Source of the DNA: Bog-473 sp963840245
GTDB taxonomy: Bacteria > Actinomycetota > Acidimicrobiia > Acidimicrobiales > RAAP-2
Length of the DNA stretch: 64,000 bases
Reading direction: 5' to 3'
NCBI GenBank assembly: GCA_963840245.1
Contig: CAWIYI010000015.1
Coordinates: 1-64,000 of the forward strand
Below the pieces are notes generated by a model. That model was not told the origin of the DNA. It made no database searches and saw only the letters and a program-made list of their open reading frames with translations. Position 1 is the stretch's first letter; the number at the start of each line of letters is the position of its first letter. Below, piece by piece: positions 54,064-62,392 of this stretch. The position numbers and the translations under genes are program-made.

Positions 54064-54639
54064 TCAGGCGATCCCGTAGACGAGGCTCACGCGGCCACCG
54101 GACAGTGCCTCGACGTGGCGCAGTTCGAGCCCGTGCCGCTCCGGCGCCGTGAACAGCGGGGTGCCCGCTCCCGCGATCAAGGGGTGAACGATGAACCGGA
54201 GTTCGTCCACCAGTCCCGCTTTGAGACAGGCTCGCTGGATCCCAGCCCCACCCATCAAGTAGATGTCCTTGCCGGATTGCTCCCGCTTCAAGGCTTCGAT
54301 CTCGTCGAGTCCTCGCAGAATGGTTGTGTGCGGCCACTTCGCGTAGGTCAGCGTACGTGACAGTACGTAGTGCGGGGTGGCTGCCGCGAAGCGTGCCCAT
54401 TCGACCTCGGCTTTGGTGGGAGGGCCTACGCCCATGGGGTTCGGCTCGTCCGGCGCGTCCTGAATTGCGGTCCAGTACTGCTCGTAGTTGGGGTACATGC
54501 CGCCGCCAAGGACGCAGGCGTCAATCTGAGACGTCAACCCGAAGTCATCCGACCAGGCATCCACCCAGTCTGCGTAGCCTTCGTGGCCCTCGGTCTTTCC
54601 GTCGAACGAAATCTTCATCGCACCGATGATCTTGCGCAT
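54064..54639 (-). CDS. RibD C-terminal/dihydrofolate reductase-fold protein
   Basis: A 191-residue protein of the RibD_C/DHFR-like family, common in actinobacteria and often beside DGPF or ECF42 genes. Marks are MKISFDGKTEGHEGYADW, ACVLGGGMYPNYEQYW, YVLSRTLTYAKWPHT, DIYLMGGAGIQRACLKAGLV and DELRFIVHPLIAGAGTPLF. It probably binds NADPH; true folate reduction is unlikely. It is the first gene of the four-gene ECF42 cassette; the 378-base gap upstream should hold the promoter. Confidence 0.9.
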   Translation of the reverse strand: MRKIIGAMKISFDGKTEGHEGYADWVDAWSDDFGLTSQIDACVLGGGMYPNYEQYWTAIQDAPDEPNPMGVGPPTKAEVEWARFAAATPHYVLSRTLTYAKWPHTTILRGLDEIEALKREQSGKDIYLMGGAGIQRACLKAGLVDELRFIVHPLIAGAGTPLFTAPERHGLELRHVEALSGGRVSLVYGIA

Positions 54640-55017
54640 GGCTGCCTCCAGGCAGAGTCCGTGAACCTGACTCCGAGGCGAGTCCCCTCCAGGTCCAGTT
54701 GCGGGCCGGTCCGGGAGGGTGGTTCGCTCTACTGACGAATGGACGCAGCGAAATCGACAGATCGTCTGACATTTCTTGAGCCGGAGTGATTCGACGGATG
54801 CCCGGACATTCCATGCAGGACCTCCGCAGACCTGACGAACACCCGCAACTCAAGTGGCGCAACCAGGATCAGGCACCGTTCCCGGCCTGGTAGGTCGCCA
54901 AGATCAGGCCATCACCGATCGCGGTCACGCCGATCAGGCGCAGGGACTTTCGTCGCTGGTCGCTCCAAACAGGCGTTTGCCGGACCTAGCGATCCGATTG
55001 AACGCCGACGAAGGCTG
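54640..55017. other. Gene-free gap between the ECF42 cassette and pdxH
   Basis: No protein-like frame, strong hairpin with T-run, or repeat was recognised in these 378 bases. The stretch before 54639 should carry the promoter of the ECF42 cassette. The pdxH stop abuts the other end. Base composition is lower in GC than coding neighbours. Confidence 0.6.
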
Positions 55018-55617
55018 TCAGGGCGATAACCGCTCGAGCCTCCAGCCTCCGGACTGCGCCTGGTAGCGGAGCCGATCGTGCAGGCGGTCCGCTCCCTCTT
55101 CCCATAGTTCGACGACCTCAGGCCGGACCCGGTAGCCGCCCCATCGACGAGGGCGCGGCGGCCCCGTTGTTTCGGGGAACATCTCGGCCAGCTCGGCCAC
55201 CCGCTCTTCGAGCACAGCTCGACTCACGACCACCTCGCTCTGGTGGCTTGCGACGGCGCTACGACGGGCCCCCGGCGGCCGCGACCGCCAGTAGGCGTCC
55301 GACTGATCGTCATCGACCACCTCCACTGCCCCAGTCACCCGGACCTGTCGGTGTACTGGCAGGAACCAATGGAAGAGGGCAGCGGCAACTGGGTTCGCCC
55401 TAAGGTCCCGACCCTTGTCGCTTTCCCGGTCGGTGTAGAAGATGAGACCTCGGTGGTCGATGCCTCGGAGCAGCACCATTCTGGAGGATGGGCGCCCATC
55501 GGTCGTGGCCGTGGCAACTGCCATCGCCTCGGGCATGGGCTCGCCAGCTGTCCGCGCAACCTCGAGCCACCGGGAGATCTGGCTCATCGGTTCGGGATCG
55601 ACTGACGCTTCGTCCAT
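55018..55617 (-). CDS. pdxH: Pyridoxamine 5'-phosphate oxidase
   Basis: A 199-residue FMN enzyme that makes pyridoxal 5'-phosphate. Marks are AMAVATATTDGRPSSRMVLL, GLIFYTDRESDKGRDL, ALFHWFLPVHRQVRVTGAVE, SDAYWRSRPPGARRSAVAS and the C-terminal PRRWGGYRVRPEVVELWEEG followed by RLHDRLRY, the family signature. The ATG at 55617 is used; a GTG two codons earlier is possible. It is divergent from the dehydrogenase gene with about 115 bases between them. Confidence 0.94.
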   Translation of the reverse strand: MDEASVDPEPMSQISRWLEVARTAGEPMPEAMAVATATTDGRPSSRMVLLRGIDHRGLIFYTDRESDKGRDLRANPVAAALFHWFLPVHRQVRVTGAVEVVDDDQSDAYWRSRPPGARRSAVASHQSEVVVSRAVLEERVAELAEMFPETTGPPRPRRWGGYRVRPEVVELWEEGADRLHDRLRYQAQSGGWRLERLSP

Positions 55618-55698
55618 GGCCACAGTCTGCTCGCTCGGGCAGCGGGGTCAGGTTGGCGACGGATATCGCTCGTAGCGGTCAGTCAAGCCTCCCAGGGG

Positions 55699-55732
55699 TT
55701 CCATCGAGTTCGGTCGCCCATAGAATTTGGTC
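55699..55732 (+). promoter_or_regulatory. Leaderless-type promoter of the Glu/Leu-type dehydrogenase gene
   Basis: TAGAAT (55721-55726) lies 6 bases before the GTG at 55733, and TTCCAT (55699-55704) is 16 bases upstream of it. The close spacing implies transcription starts at or next to the start codon, and no ribosome site is present. Confidence 0.5.
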
Positions 55733-56869
55733 GTGAGTGCCCTGAGCGAGACCGAATCAAGCAAGCTGCTGGAGGGTCTGTCTGGGTCTGAGTATGAGGA
55801 CCTTGTCATCGTTCGACGTGCGAGGAGCGGTCTTCGAGCCATCATCGCTGTCCATTCCACCCTCCTGGGTCCCTCCCTGGGCGGGGCCCGGTTCTATCCC
55901 TATGCGGACGAGGCGGTCGCGCTCGATGATGTCCTTCGTCTCTCGAGGGCCATGACGGAAAAGGCGGCGCTGGCTGGACTGGCGCAAGGAGGTGGCAAGG
56001 CGGTCATCATCGGGGATCCGACCCGCGTGAAGACGCCCGATCTTCTCCATGACTTTGCCGCTGCCGTCAACAGCCTCGATGGGAGTTACGTCACCGCAGA
56101 GGACGTCGGGACGACCCAGGACGACATGGACCTTATTCGCGAGACGACGCCCTTCGTGGGGGGCACGGCCATATCGCGCGGCGGATCTGGCGATCCCAGT
56201 TCAGCGACCGCTCTCGGGGTGGTGGTTGCGATGGAGGCCGCGGCCGCCCACCGGTGGGGTGATGACCTCGAGGGAAAGACGGTATGTGTCGTGGGCGCCG
56301 GCAAGGTGGGAGAAGAGGTCATTCGGCTCCTTGTTCAACGACGGGCCGTCGTCATCGCCGCCGATGTCAATCATGACAAGGCGGAGGCTGCCGTACGCGA
56401 AGGTGCCAGCCGTCTCATCGACCCGTCCGATGCTCTCGTAGCGAAGGCCGACATCCTGTGTCCGTGCGCGTTGGGGGGGCTCCTCACTGAAGATGCGGTG
56501 CCCGATCTTCACTGTTCGATCATTGTGGGCGGGGCGAACAATCAGCTCGCGAGCGCTCAAGTCGCGGACTCACTCGTGGCGGCTGGCATTCTCTATGTTC
56601 CTGACTTTCTGGCCAACGCGGGTGGCATCATCAACATCGCCGAAGAAGCCCATGGCTATGACCGAGCTCGCGCGGTGAAGGCCATCGGTCAGATCCGGGA
56701 CACGACGACCTCGGTGCTCGAGCGCGCCGAGGCGCGGGGCATCACTCCCCTGGCTGCGGCCGAGGACCTGGTGGCCAAGCGACTTGCTGGAGCCAGGGAC
56801 AGCGGCGGTCACTTCATCGAATCGTCCGCTGGCGCAAACCAACGCAACCGGGTGCCACGCGAGAAGTGA
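55733..56869 (+). CDS. Glu/Leu/Phe/Val dehydrogenase
   Basis: A 378-residue NAD-dependent amino-acid dehydrogenase, nearest in pattern to leucine or valine dehydrogenase. The N-terminal part has STLLGPSLGGARFYPY, AMTEKAALAGLAQGGGKAVI (substrate-binding and catalytic Lys) and SYVTAEDVGTTQDDM. The Rossmann half has CVVGAGKVGEEVIRLL, CPCALGGLLTEDAV, IVGGANNQLASAQV and YVPDFLANAGGIIN. It would deaminate branched-chain amino acids. The GTG at 55733 is favoured by the adjoining promoter over the TTG at 55727. Confidence 0.9.
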   Translation: MSALSETESSKLLEGLSGSEYEDLVIVRRARSGLRAIIAVHSTLLGPSLGGARFYPYADEAVALDDVLRLSRAMTEKAALAGLAQGGGKAVIIGDPTRVKTPDLLHDFAAAVNSLDGSYVTAEDVGTTQDDMDLIRETTPFVGGTAISRGGSGDPSSATALGVVVAMEAAAAHRWGDDLEGKTVCVVGAGKVGEEVIRLLVQRRAVVIAADVNHDKAEAAVREGASRLIDPSDALVAKADILCPCALGGLLTEDAVPDLHCSIIVGGANNQLASAQVADSLVAAGILYVPDFLANAGGIINIAEEAHGYDRARAVKAIGQIRDTTTSVLERAEARGITPLAAAEDLVAKRLAGARDSGGHFIESSAGANQRNRVPREK

Positions 56870-57093
56870 AACCGAGCACTCACAGGCGTCCATAGCGAGC
56901 CTTCACAACGTCATCGGCGTTCGAGGTCAGTCTTGCGAGCGTCGACGCGCCCATGTCGACATCGGTAACAGGAATGGGAGACGCCAGGAGCTGGGCACTT
57001 CTGGGCTGGTCGACGACCCGGCAGCGCCTCGCCACTGGGCTGTCCGCTCCGCCCGGCGCCAGGGTCGATCCGAGAGGAGAGCCGCAAGGGGAT

Positions 57094-57130
57094 TTGCCCT
57101 TCCGTTACCGAGTGCAATTAGCTTGGCTTC
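57094..57130 (+). promoter_or_regulatory. Leaderless-type promoter of the metallo-beta-lactamase-fold gene
   Basis: TAGCTT (57119-57124) is 6 bases before the GTG at 57131, with TTGCCC (57094-57099) 19 bases further up. No ribosome site intervenes. The rest of the 261-base gap after 56869 shows nothing recognisable. Confidence 0.42.
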
Positions 57131-58214
57131 GTGACGACATCCGAATCGATCGAGACCCCATCCCGTCCGCCCAAACAGGAGCAGATGGACGCCTCGGCCG
57201 ACATCATCGAGGTGGTGCCCGGAATCCTGCGCCTGCAGCTGCCCATCGATTTCACCGGGTTGGGCCACGTCAACACGTACGCCCTCGAAGATGACAAGGG
57301 TTTCACATTGGTCGATCCAGGTCTCCCGGGCGAGGAGTCGTGGAAGGCCCTGCGGGGCCGCATGGACGCGGCAGGCATCCCCTTGGAACGGGTGCACACC
57401 ATTGTCGTCACGCATTCGCATCCCGACCACTTCGGCGGCGCAGGATTGCTGGCCCAGGAGAGCGGAGGCGCCATTGTGGCTTCTGACCGCTTCCGCACCT
57501 TCTTTGACCCCGATGACATCGACGATCGCGAGCTCGAGGCGGCCGACGACATCGATCCGGACGAGAGCCCGATCCCGAGCATTCGCATCGAGCGGCCGGC
57601 ACCCTGGGGCGGGTCAACAGTCGGCCCACCACCCGAAGCCCGAGCAAGGATGCTCGCCCATCAGGCCGATCTCTTCAAGTGGTTCAAGCCTCCCCGTCCG
57701 TCGCACCGCGTGGCGGATTGCGATCACATCACCGTGGGTGCCCGAGACTGGGTCGGCCTCTTCACCTCGGGGCACACCGACGATCATCTCTGTCTCTACG
57801 ACGAAGAGGGCGGCGTGCTCCTGGCTGGCGACCAGGTGTTGCCGACAATCACGCCGCACATCTCCGGGCTGATCCCGGGTGACCCACTCCTGATGTACAC
57901 CGAGTCGCTCGACCGCTTGTCCGACCTGCCCCACGTGTCGACCGTGCTGCCGGCACACGGCCAGCCGTTCCACGACCTGGCGGGCCGGGCCGAGGAGATC
58001 AAGCGCCACCACGACGAACGCCTCGATCGGCTGCTCGAGATCTGTGACGCCGTCGGCTGGGCCAACGTCATTCAGCTCTCGCACGAGCTGTTCGCCGCCA
58101 CGGTCATGGGGCTCCATGGCCGAGGCCGAGACCTTCGCCCACCTGGAGCGTCTGCGGGCTACGGGCGCGGTGCGACGCCGCGAGGAGGCCGGCATCCTGC
58201 TGTACCACGTCTGA
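57131..58214 (+). CDS. Metallo-beta-lactamase-fold hydrolase (frameshift near C-terminus)
   Basis: An MBL-fold protein of about 360 residues when restored. The metal site is VVTHSHPDHFGGAGLLA with further ligands in SGHTDDHLCLYDEEGGVLLA, GDQVLPTITPHIS and VLPAHGQPFHDLAGRAEEI, as in the glyoxalase II/LACTB2-like branch. The C-terminal winged helix follows: WANVIQLSHELFAATV, a break near 58105-58115, then SMAEAETFAHLERLRATGAV and GILLYHV to the stop at 58214 in the next frame. The unshifted frame would run on to 58300 with a non-family tail. Substrate unknown; LACTB2 relatives act on thioesters or RNA. Confidence 0.85.
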
Positions 58215-58340
58215 CGCGCTGTAGGAATCTGATCGAAGCTGTCCAGGAGAGCTGGTTCGGTCACGGAACGACTCCCGGCCGTGCCCAGGCCTCGCCGTAG
58301 GCTGACCATCGACCCGTCTCCAATTGGAAAGAAGGTGCCC

Positions 58341-59126
58341 GTGCAGCTCGGACTCGAGGGCAAGGTGGCGGTCGTGACCGGCGCCAGCAGGGGCATCGGA
58401 CTGGCGGCCACGCGGGCGCTGACCGAGGAGGGCGCCCACGTCGTCGCCGGGGCCCGCAAGAGCTCGCCCGAGCTCGAGGCGCTCGTGGGGGCGGGATCGG
58501 TCCGGTCTGTCTCGGTCGACCTCTCGACGCCCTCGGGTCCCGCCGACCTCGCCGCCGTCGCGCTCGAGCGCGACGGGATCGACATCCTCGTCAACAACGT
58601 CGGCGCGGCGCAGCCTCGCCTCGAGGGCTTCCTGAGCATCACCGACGAGGACTGGACCGCTTCGCTGAACATGAACCTCATGGCGGCCGTGCGGATGACC
58701 CGCGCCGTGCTGCCGTCCATGCTCGCTGCCGGCGCCGGAACCATTGTCACGACGAGCTCCGTGAACGCCTTTCTCCCGGACCCGGCCGTCCTCGACTACA
58801 GCGCAGCCAAGGCCGCCGTGGCGAACTTCTCCAAGTCGCTCTCCAAGGAACTGGCGCAGCACAACATCCGGGTCAACACGGTGAGCCCCGGGCCTGTGTC
58901 CACAGCGCTCTGGCTCGGAGGGGACGGCGTCGCACAGACGATCGCCCGCGCCACCGGTGGGGACCCCGATGCCGTGGCGCACCAGGCCGCCGCAGATGCC
59001 GCGACGGGCCGCTTCACCACGCCCGAAGAGGTGGCGGATCTCATCGTGTTCCTCGCCAGCGGACGCGCCGGCAATGTCACCGGGTCGGACTTCACCATCG
59101 ACGGAGGGTTGATCAAGACCCTTTGA
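58341..59126 (+). CDS. Short-chain dehydrogenase/reductase
   Basis: A 261-residue classical SDR. The cofactor loop is VAVVTGASRGIGLAATRALT, then DILVNNVGAAQPR; the catalytic Ser is in VTTSSVNAFL and the Tyr-x3-Lys in DYSAAKAAVANFSKS; NTVSPGPVSTALW and TGSDFTIDGGLI close the pattern. The GTG at 58341 is chosen because AGAAGG lies 5 bases before it; a GTG at 58335 is equally in frame. Substrate unknown. Confidence 0.9.
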   Translation: MQLGLEGKVAVVTGASRGIGLAATRALTEEGAHVVAGARKSSPELEALVGAGSVRSVSVDLSTPSGPADLAAVALERDGIDILVNNVGAAQPRLEGFLSITDEDWTASLNMNLMAAVRMTRAVLPSMLAAGAGTIVTTSSVNAFLPDPAVLDYSAAKAAVANFSKSLSKELAQHNIRVNTVSPGPVSTALWLGGDGVAQTIARATGGDPDAVAHQAAADAATGRFTTPEEVADLIVFLASGRAGNVTGSDFTIDGGLIKTL

Positions 59127-59225
59127 CGTGAGCGGAGTACGGAACGGCGCCGTCTGGCGACCGTGACCGTCGGGGCGCCTGGAGCACAACCCGAAACCCG
59201 AAACCCTGAAAGGAGAGTCCCGCAC

Positions 59226-59963
59226 ATGTCCACGTTCCTGACCGAGGTCCGCCAGACCTTGGCTCCCGGCCGGACCGAACGTTTCGGTCCGCTCCCGCCC
59301 CTCCTCGTCGCCATGACGGTGGTCACCGGACTCGTCGATTCGTTCAGCTATCTCCTGCTGGGACACGTGTTCGTCGCCAACATGACCGGCAATGTCGTGT
59401 TCCTGGGGTTCGCCGTCGCGGGGGCCCAAGGCTTCTCGATTGCCGCGTCGCTCGTGGCTCTGGCGTCATTCGGGCTGGGATCGGTCTTCGGCGGGCGGAT
59501 TGCGGTTCGCTTCGGCCATCACCGGGGGCATCACGTGGCGGTGGCAACGGCCGCCCAGTCGGTTCTGCTGGCCGTATCGATGATCCTGGCCCTCGTCGGT
59601 ACACACCCCTTCGGTTCGGGTGTCCGCTACGCGCTCATCGTGGCCCTGAGTCTGGCCATGGGCGTGCAGAACGCCAGCGTGCGGCGGTTGGCAGTCCCCG
59701 ACCTGACCACCACCGTGCTCACCTTGACGGTGACGGGAATCGCCGCGGACAGCGCGCTCGGTGGCGGGAAGGGGTCCAAGTCGGGACGACGGCTGATCTC
59801 GGTCGCCGCCATGTTCCTCGGAGCGCTTGTCGGTGCGGTCCTCGTCCTCCATGTGCACGTTGCGCTTCCGCTGATCATCGCCTTGGCCATCCTCATTCTC
59901 GTCGCTGTCGTGAGCCACTGGACGGGTCGATCGGACCCTCCGTGGACCCGAGTCGAAGACTGA
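59226..59963 (+). CDS. YoaK/DUF1275 family membrane protein
   Basis: A 245-residue protein with six membrane segments. Family marks are VTGLVDSFSYLLLGHVFVAN then MTGNVVFLGFAVAG, VSLAMGVQNASVRRLAVPDL in slightly altered form, and TTTVLTLTVTGIAADSALGG. The family has no firm function; some members are transport-like. AAGGAGAG stands about eight bases before the ATG. It follows the SDR gene by 99 bases on the same strand. Confidence 0.9.
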   Translation: MSTFLTEVRQTLAPGRTERFGPLPPLLVAMTVVTGLVDSFSYLLLGHVFVANMTGNVVFLGFAVAGAQGFSIAASLVALASFGLGSVFGGRIAVRFGHHRGHHVAVATAAQSVLLAVSMILALVGTHPFGSGVRYALIVALSLAMGVQNASVRRLAVPDLTTTVLTLTVTGIAADSALGGGKGSKSGRRLISVAAMFLGALVGAVLVLHVHVALPLIIALAILILVAVVSHWTGRSDPPWTRVED

Positions 59964-59986
59964 GACCGTGAGATCCCTGGCCAGTT

Positions 59987-60274
59987 GTGCGGTTGCCGTT
60001 CGTGACGAGGAGCCTGCCTCTCTTCCAAGCCGCGTTCGCGAGCCCTAACCCGTGGACCGAAGCCAAGGTGGACCACGAAAATCCCCGACCGCGATCCGAT
60101 TTAGATCATCCCAGGGGAGAAGGACCACACTGTCCCGACGGCCACCTACAAGAGGCAGGAACGCAACAAGGGAGTGCCCGAGTTCGTCGAGATCCCGAAC
60201 CGTGGCCACGCCTCGACCATCGACAGGCGCGAGGTCGCCGACACTGCGCTCGAGTCCAGCGCTTCACCTCCTGA
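59987..60274 (+). pseudogene. Alpha/beta-hydrolase C-terminal remnant with two frameshifts
   Basis: Pieces of one hydrolase end can be read in changing frames: PLFQAAFASPNPWTEAKVDH (about 60012-60075), then in another frame IIPGEKDHTVPTATYKRQER and VPEFVEIPNRGHASTIDRR (about 60105-60235), then back to VQRFTS and a stop at 60274. The Asp of GEKDHTVP and the His of PNRGHA are catalytic positions of the family. The N-terminal two thirds with the nucleophile are missing. It is a decayed gene between DUF1275 and the FUSC remnant. Confidence 0.72.
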
Positions 60275-60325
60275 ATACGACGCCCGGTACCGTGGTAGCT
60301 GGGCCCGGGCCAGCCCTTCGTCCCG

Positions 60326-61466
60326 TTACTCGGTCCGACCCCCGCCTCGGGCCACATCCACCCACCCGATGACCCGAGGCAGCAGCAGCCCGAAGGCATA
60401 GGCCAGACCCACCCCGAGGATGGTTTCGTCCACTCGCTCGGCGAATCGCCACTGCTCGTTGGCCACGCTCGGGTTGGCGTAGAGGAGCATCACCAGGACA
60501 AGGCACGTCGAGAAGAACGGCGTCACGTACCAGTGGCTGCCGCGGGTGCCCGCTGCACCCGCGATCGCCAGGACGGCCAACACTGCGATGAGCTCCGGCG
60601 AAGGGGCTGAGCTGCAGGAAGGCGATCGCGGCGAGACCACCGAGGAGGACGGAGACGATCCGCCCGATGCTGCGAAGCTGCTGCATCTCTTCGTCGGACG
60701 CATCACGAAGAGCGCCGCGGCCGGTGCCCAGCCCACGTGGTCGGTGTGGATGGCGATCCCGACCGCGGTGGCGACGGCCGCCGCCAGGGCCGAGCCGTAC
60801 TCCGTAGCGACGGCGAACGCCGAACGCAGCAGCGGCGACCGCTGGCCAGGACTGGCATCGCCTCGACTCGGGATACAGCACGACGACGAGGTAGGAGAAC
60901 GATGACCCGCCCAGACACGATCAGGCCGAGCCCGAGCGCCTTTCGCCACATCGGGATAGCTCAGTCCGACAGCCGCAACCGGGGCGCAGAGCGACATCGC
61001 GACGAGGCCGAAGGTCCTTCGACTGGCGAGCAGCGGCCGAGCCGAACGCGACGCCGAAGATTCCGATGACCGCGGTGACCGACGTCTGCACCAAGAGGGA
61101 CCCCAGCAGGATCGACAGAGCGAAGAGCAGGCCCGACGTACACCAGCCGGATCCTCGCCTGTCCGCTGTCGGGGCCAGGCCGATGACGGCAGCCGGAAGG
61201 ATGCCGACGGCCCAGGCGATGCCCCGGCTCGGATCACCGGTGAGGACGATGAACGCGGCCGGAAGCGTACAGAGACCGCAGCGGAGCGCGTCGACCACGC
61301 CCACGACAGCGTGCCCGGCTGAGGTCCACATGCCCTGGGTCGGATGGCAATCAGGGAGCGGCCGGACGGTACCGCTGTCCCGGCGAGCGCCGAGCCGGCG
61401 GTCAGGTCGAGCACGTCGTCGATACGATACTTCGCACGCGCCCTCGGTCGCAAACGGCTCGAACAT
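60326..61466 (-). pseudogene. FUSC-like (fusaric acid resistance type) membrane protein, multiply frameshifted
   Basis: Membrane-protein segments appear in alternating frames: RIDDVLDLTAGSALAGTAVP (near 61420), TLPAAFIVLTGDPSRGIAWA and LLFALSILLGSLLVQTSVTA (about 61080-61300), GSALAAAVATAVGIAIHTDH (near 60750), EEMQQLRSIGRIVSVLLGGL (near 60650) and WYVTPFFSTCLVLVMLLYAN, ending GWVDVARGGGRTE at 60326. The order matches FUSC-family aromatic-compound exporters (12 helices in two halves). At least four frame changes are needed, more than any other locus here, so it is probably a true pseudogene. Confidence 0.7.
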
Positions 61467-61566
61467 GACGTTCCCCGCTTTCCTCGTGGACGATCCTAGG
61501 ACGCCGGAACTCGACCGCGGTCAACACATCCCCGAGCCACCGGCATCGGTTGGCCATGATGGACCA

Positions 61567-62361
61567 ATGGCGAGTGGATCGTTACCTCCCGACCGTCCCT
61601 CTCCGGGCCGTGACCAGCGCTCTCGCCTGCAGGCGCTGCGCGACATCCTCCTGGGACCGGACTCCTACGGGATCGTGTTCTTGTTCCTCCTCGTCGACTA
61701 CGTGTTCCTCACGGTGGGATGGAGCGGGCGCGTCACGTTGATCGTGACCACGATCTGGCTCGGTCTCACCGTGCTGCTGGCCTTCCGGACGTCCGAGGTC
61801 CCGCATCGTCTCCTCCTCGCCGTCCGAGTGGCCGTGGCCCTGACCGTGGTTGCAGCGATCGCGGTGGCACTCGGCGGAGGCGACCGAGCCTCCGGCACAG
61901 TCGTGATATTGGCGTCGCTCCTCGTACTGGCCTGCCCGATCGCCATCGGCTGGCGGATCCTCCATCACACCCGCGTGACGACACAGACCGTTCTCGGAGC
62001 ACTGTGTATCTACGTGCTCATCGGCCTGGTGTTCGCCAATGCCGACTACGGAGTCCAACTGGTCTCGGGGAGCTCATTCTTCGCGCAGTCCGGCCACCAC
62101 GGCCCGGCCGACTTCGCCTACTTCAGCTACATCACCATGGCCACGGTCGGCTACGGCGACCTCACGCCGGCGACCGGGCTCCCCCGCACCAATGCGGTGC
62201 TCGAGGCGCTCATGGGCCAGATCTTCCTGGTGGTGCTCGTCGCGCGCCTGGTCGCGATGTACACCCCCTCGTTCCGCTGGGGCCACGAGCTCCGCGGTGG
62301 GGCCACGGGAGAAACCGGAGAGTCACCGACGGGTGAAGGCGGCGGCGGAGACGGGGGCTGA
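61567..62361 (+). CDS. Potassium channel, ion-channel (Ion_trans_2) family
   Basis: A 264-residue membrane protein with about six helices. The selectivity filter and pore helix are AYFSYITMATVGYGDLTPAT, flanked by TVLGALCIYVLIGLVFANAD and ALMGQIFLVVLVARLVAMYT. A short Gly/Glu-rich tail follows; no TrkA/RCK nucleotide-binding domain is fused, so gating may need a partner. The ATG at 61567 precedes the first helix; an in-frame ATG at 61465 would add 34 residues. It converges on the RNase J gene. Confidence 0.9.
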   Translation: MASGSLPPDRPSPGRDQRSRLQALRDILLGPDSYGIVFLFLLVDYVFLTVGWSGRVTLIVTTIWLGLTVLLAFRTSEVPHRLLLAVRVAVALTVVAAIAVALGGGDRASGTVVILASLLVLACPIAIGWRILHHTRVTTQTVLGALCIYVLIGLVFANADYGVQLVSGSSFFAQSGHHGPADFAYFSYITMATVGYGDLTPATGLPRTNAVLEALMGQIFLVVLVARLVAMYTPSFRWGHELRGGATGETGESPTGEGGGGDGG

Positions 62362-62392
62362 CGGTCGCCGGCCAACCACTGGGCCGGCTCCC

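Noticed and set aside
54854..55066. 70-codon plus-strand frame in the gap before pdxH
   Set aside because: No ribosome site, no family pattern, and it runs into the end of pdxH on the other strand.
61461..61478. Possible LexA box CGAACATGACGTTC
   Set aside because: The half-sites are separated by five bases instead of four, so the dyad is broken.
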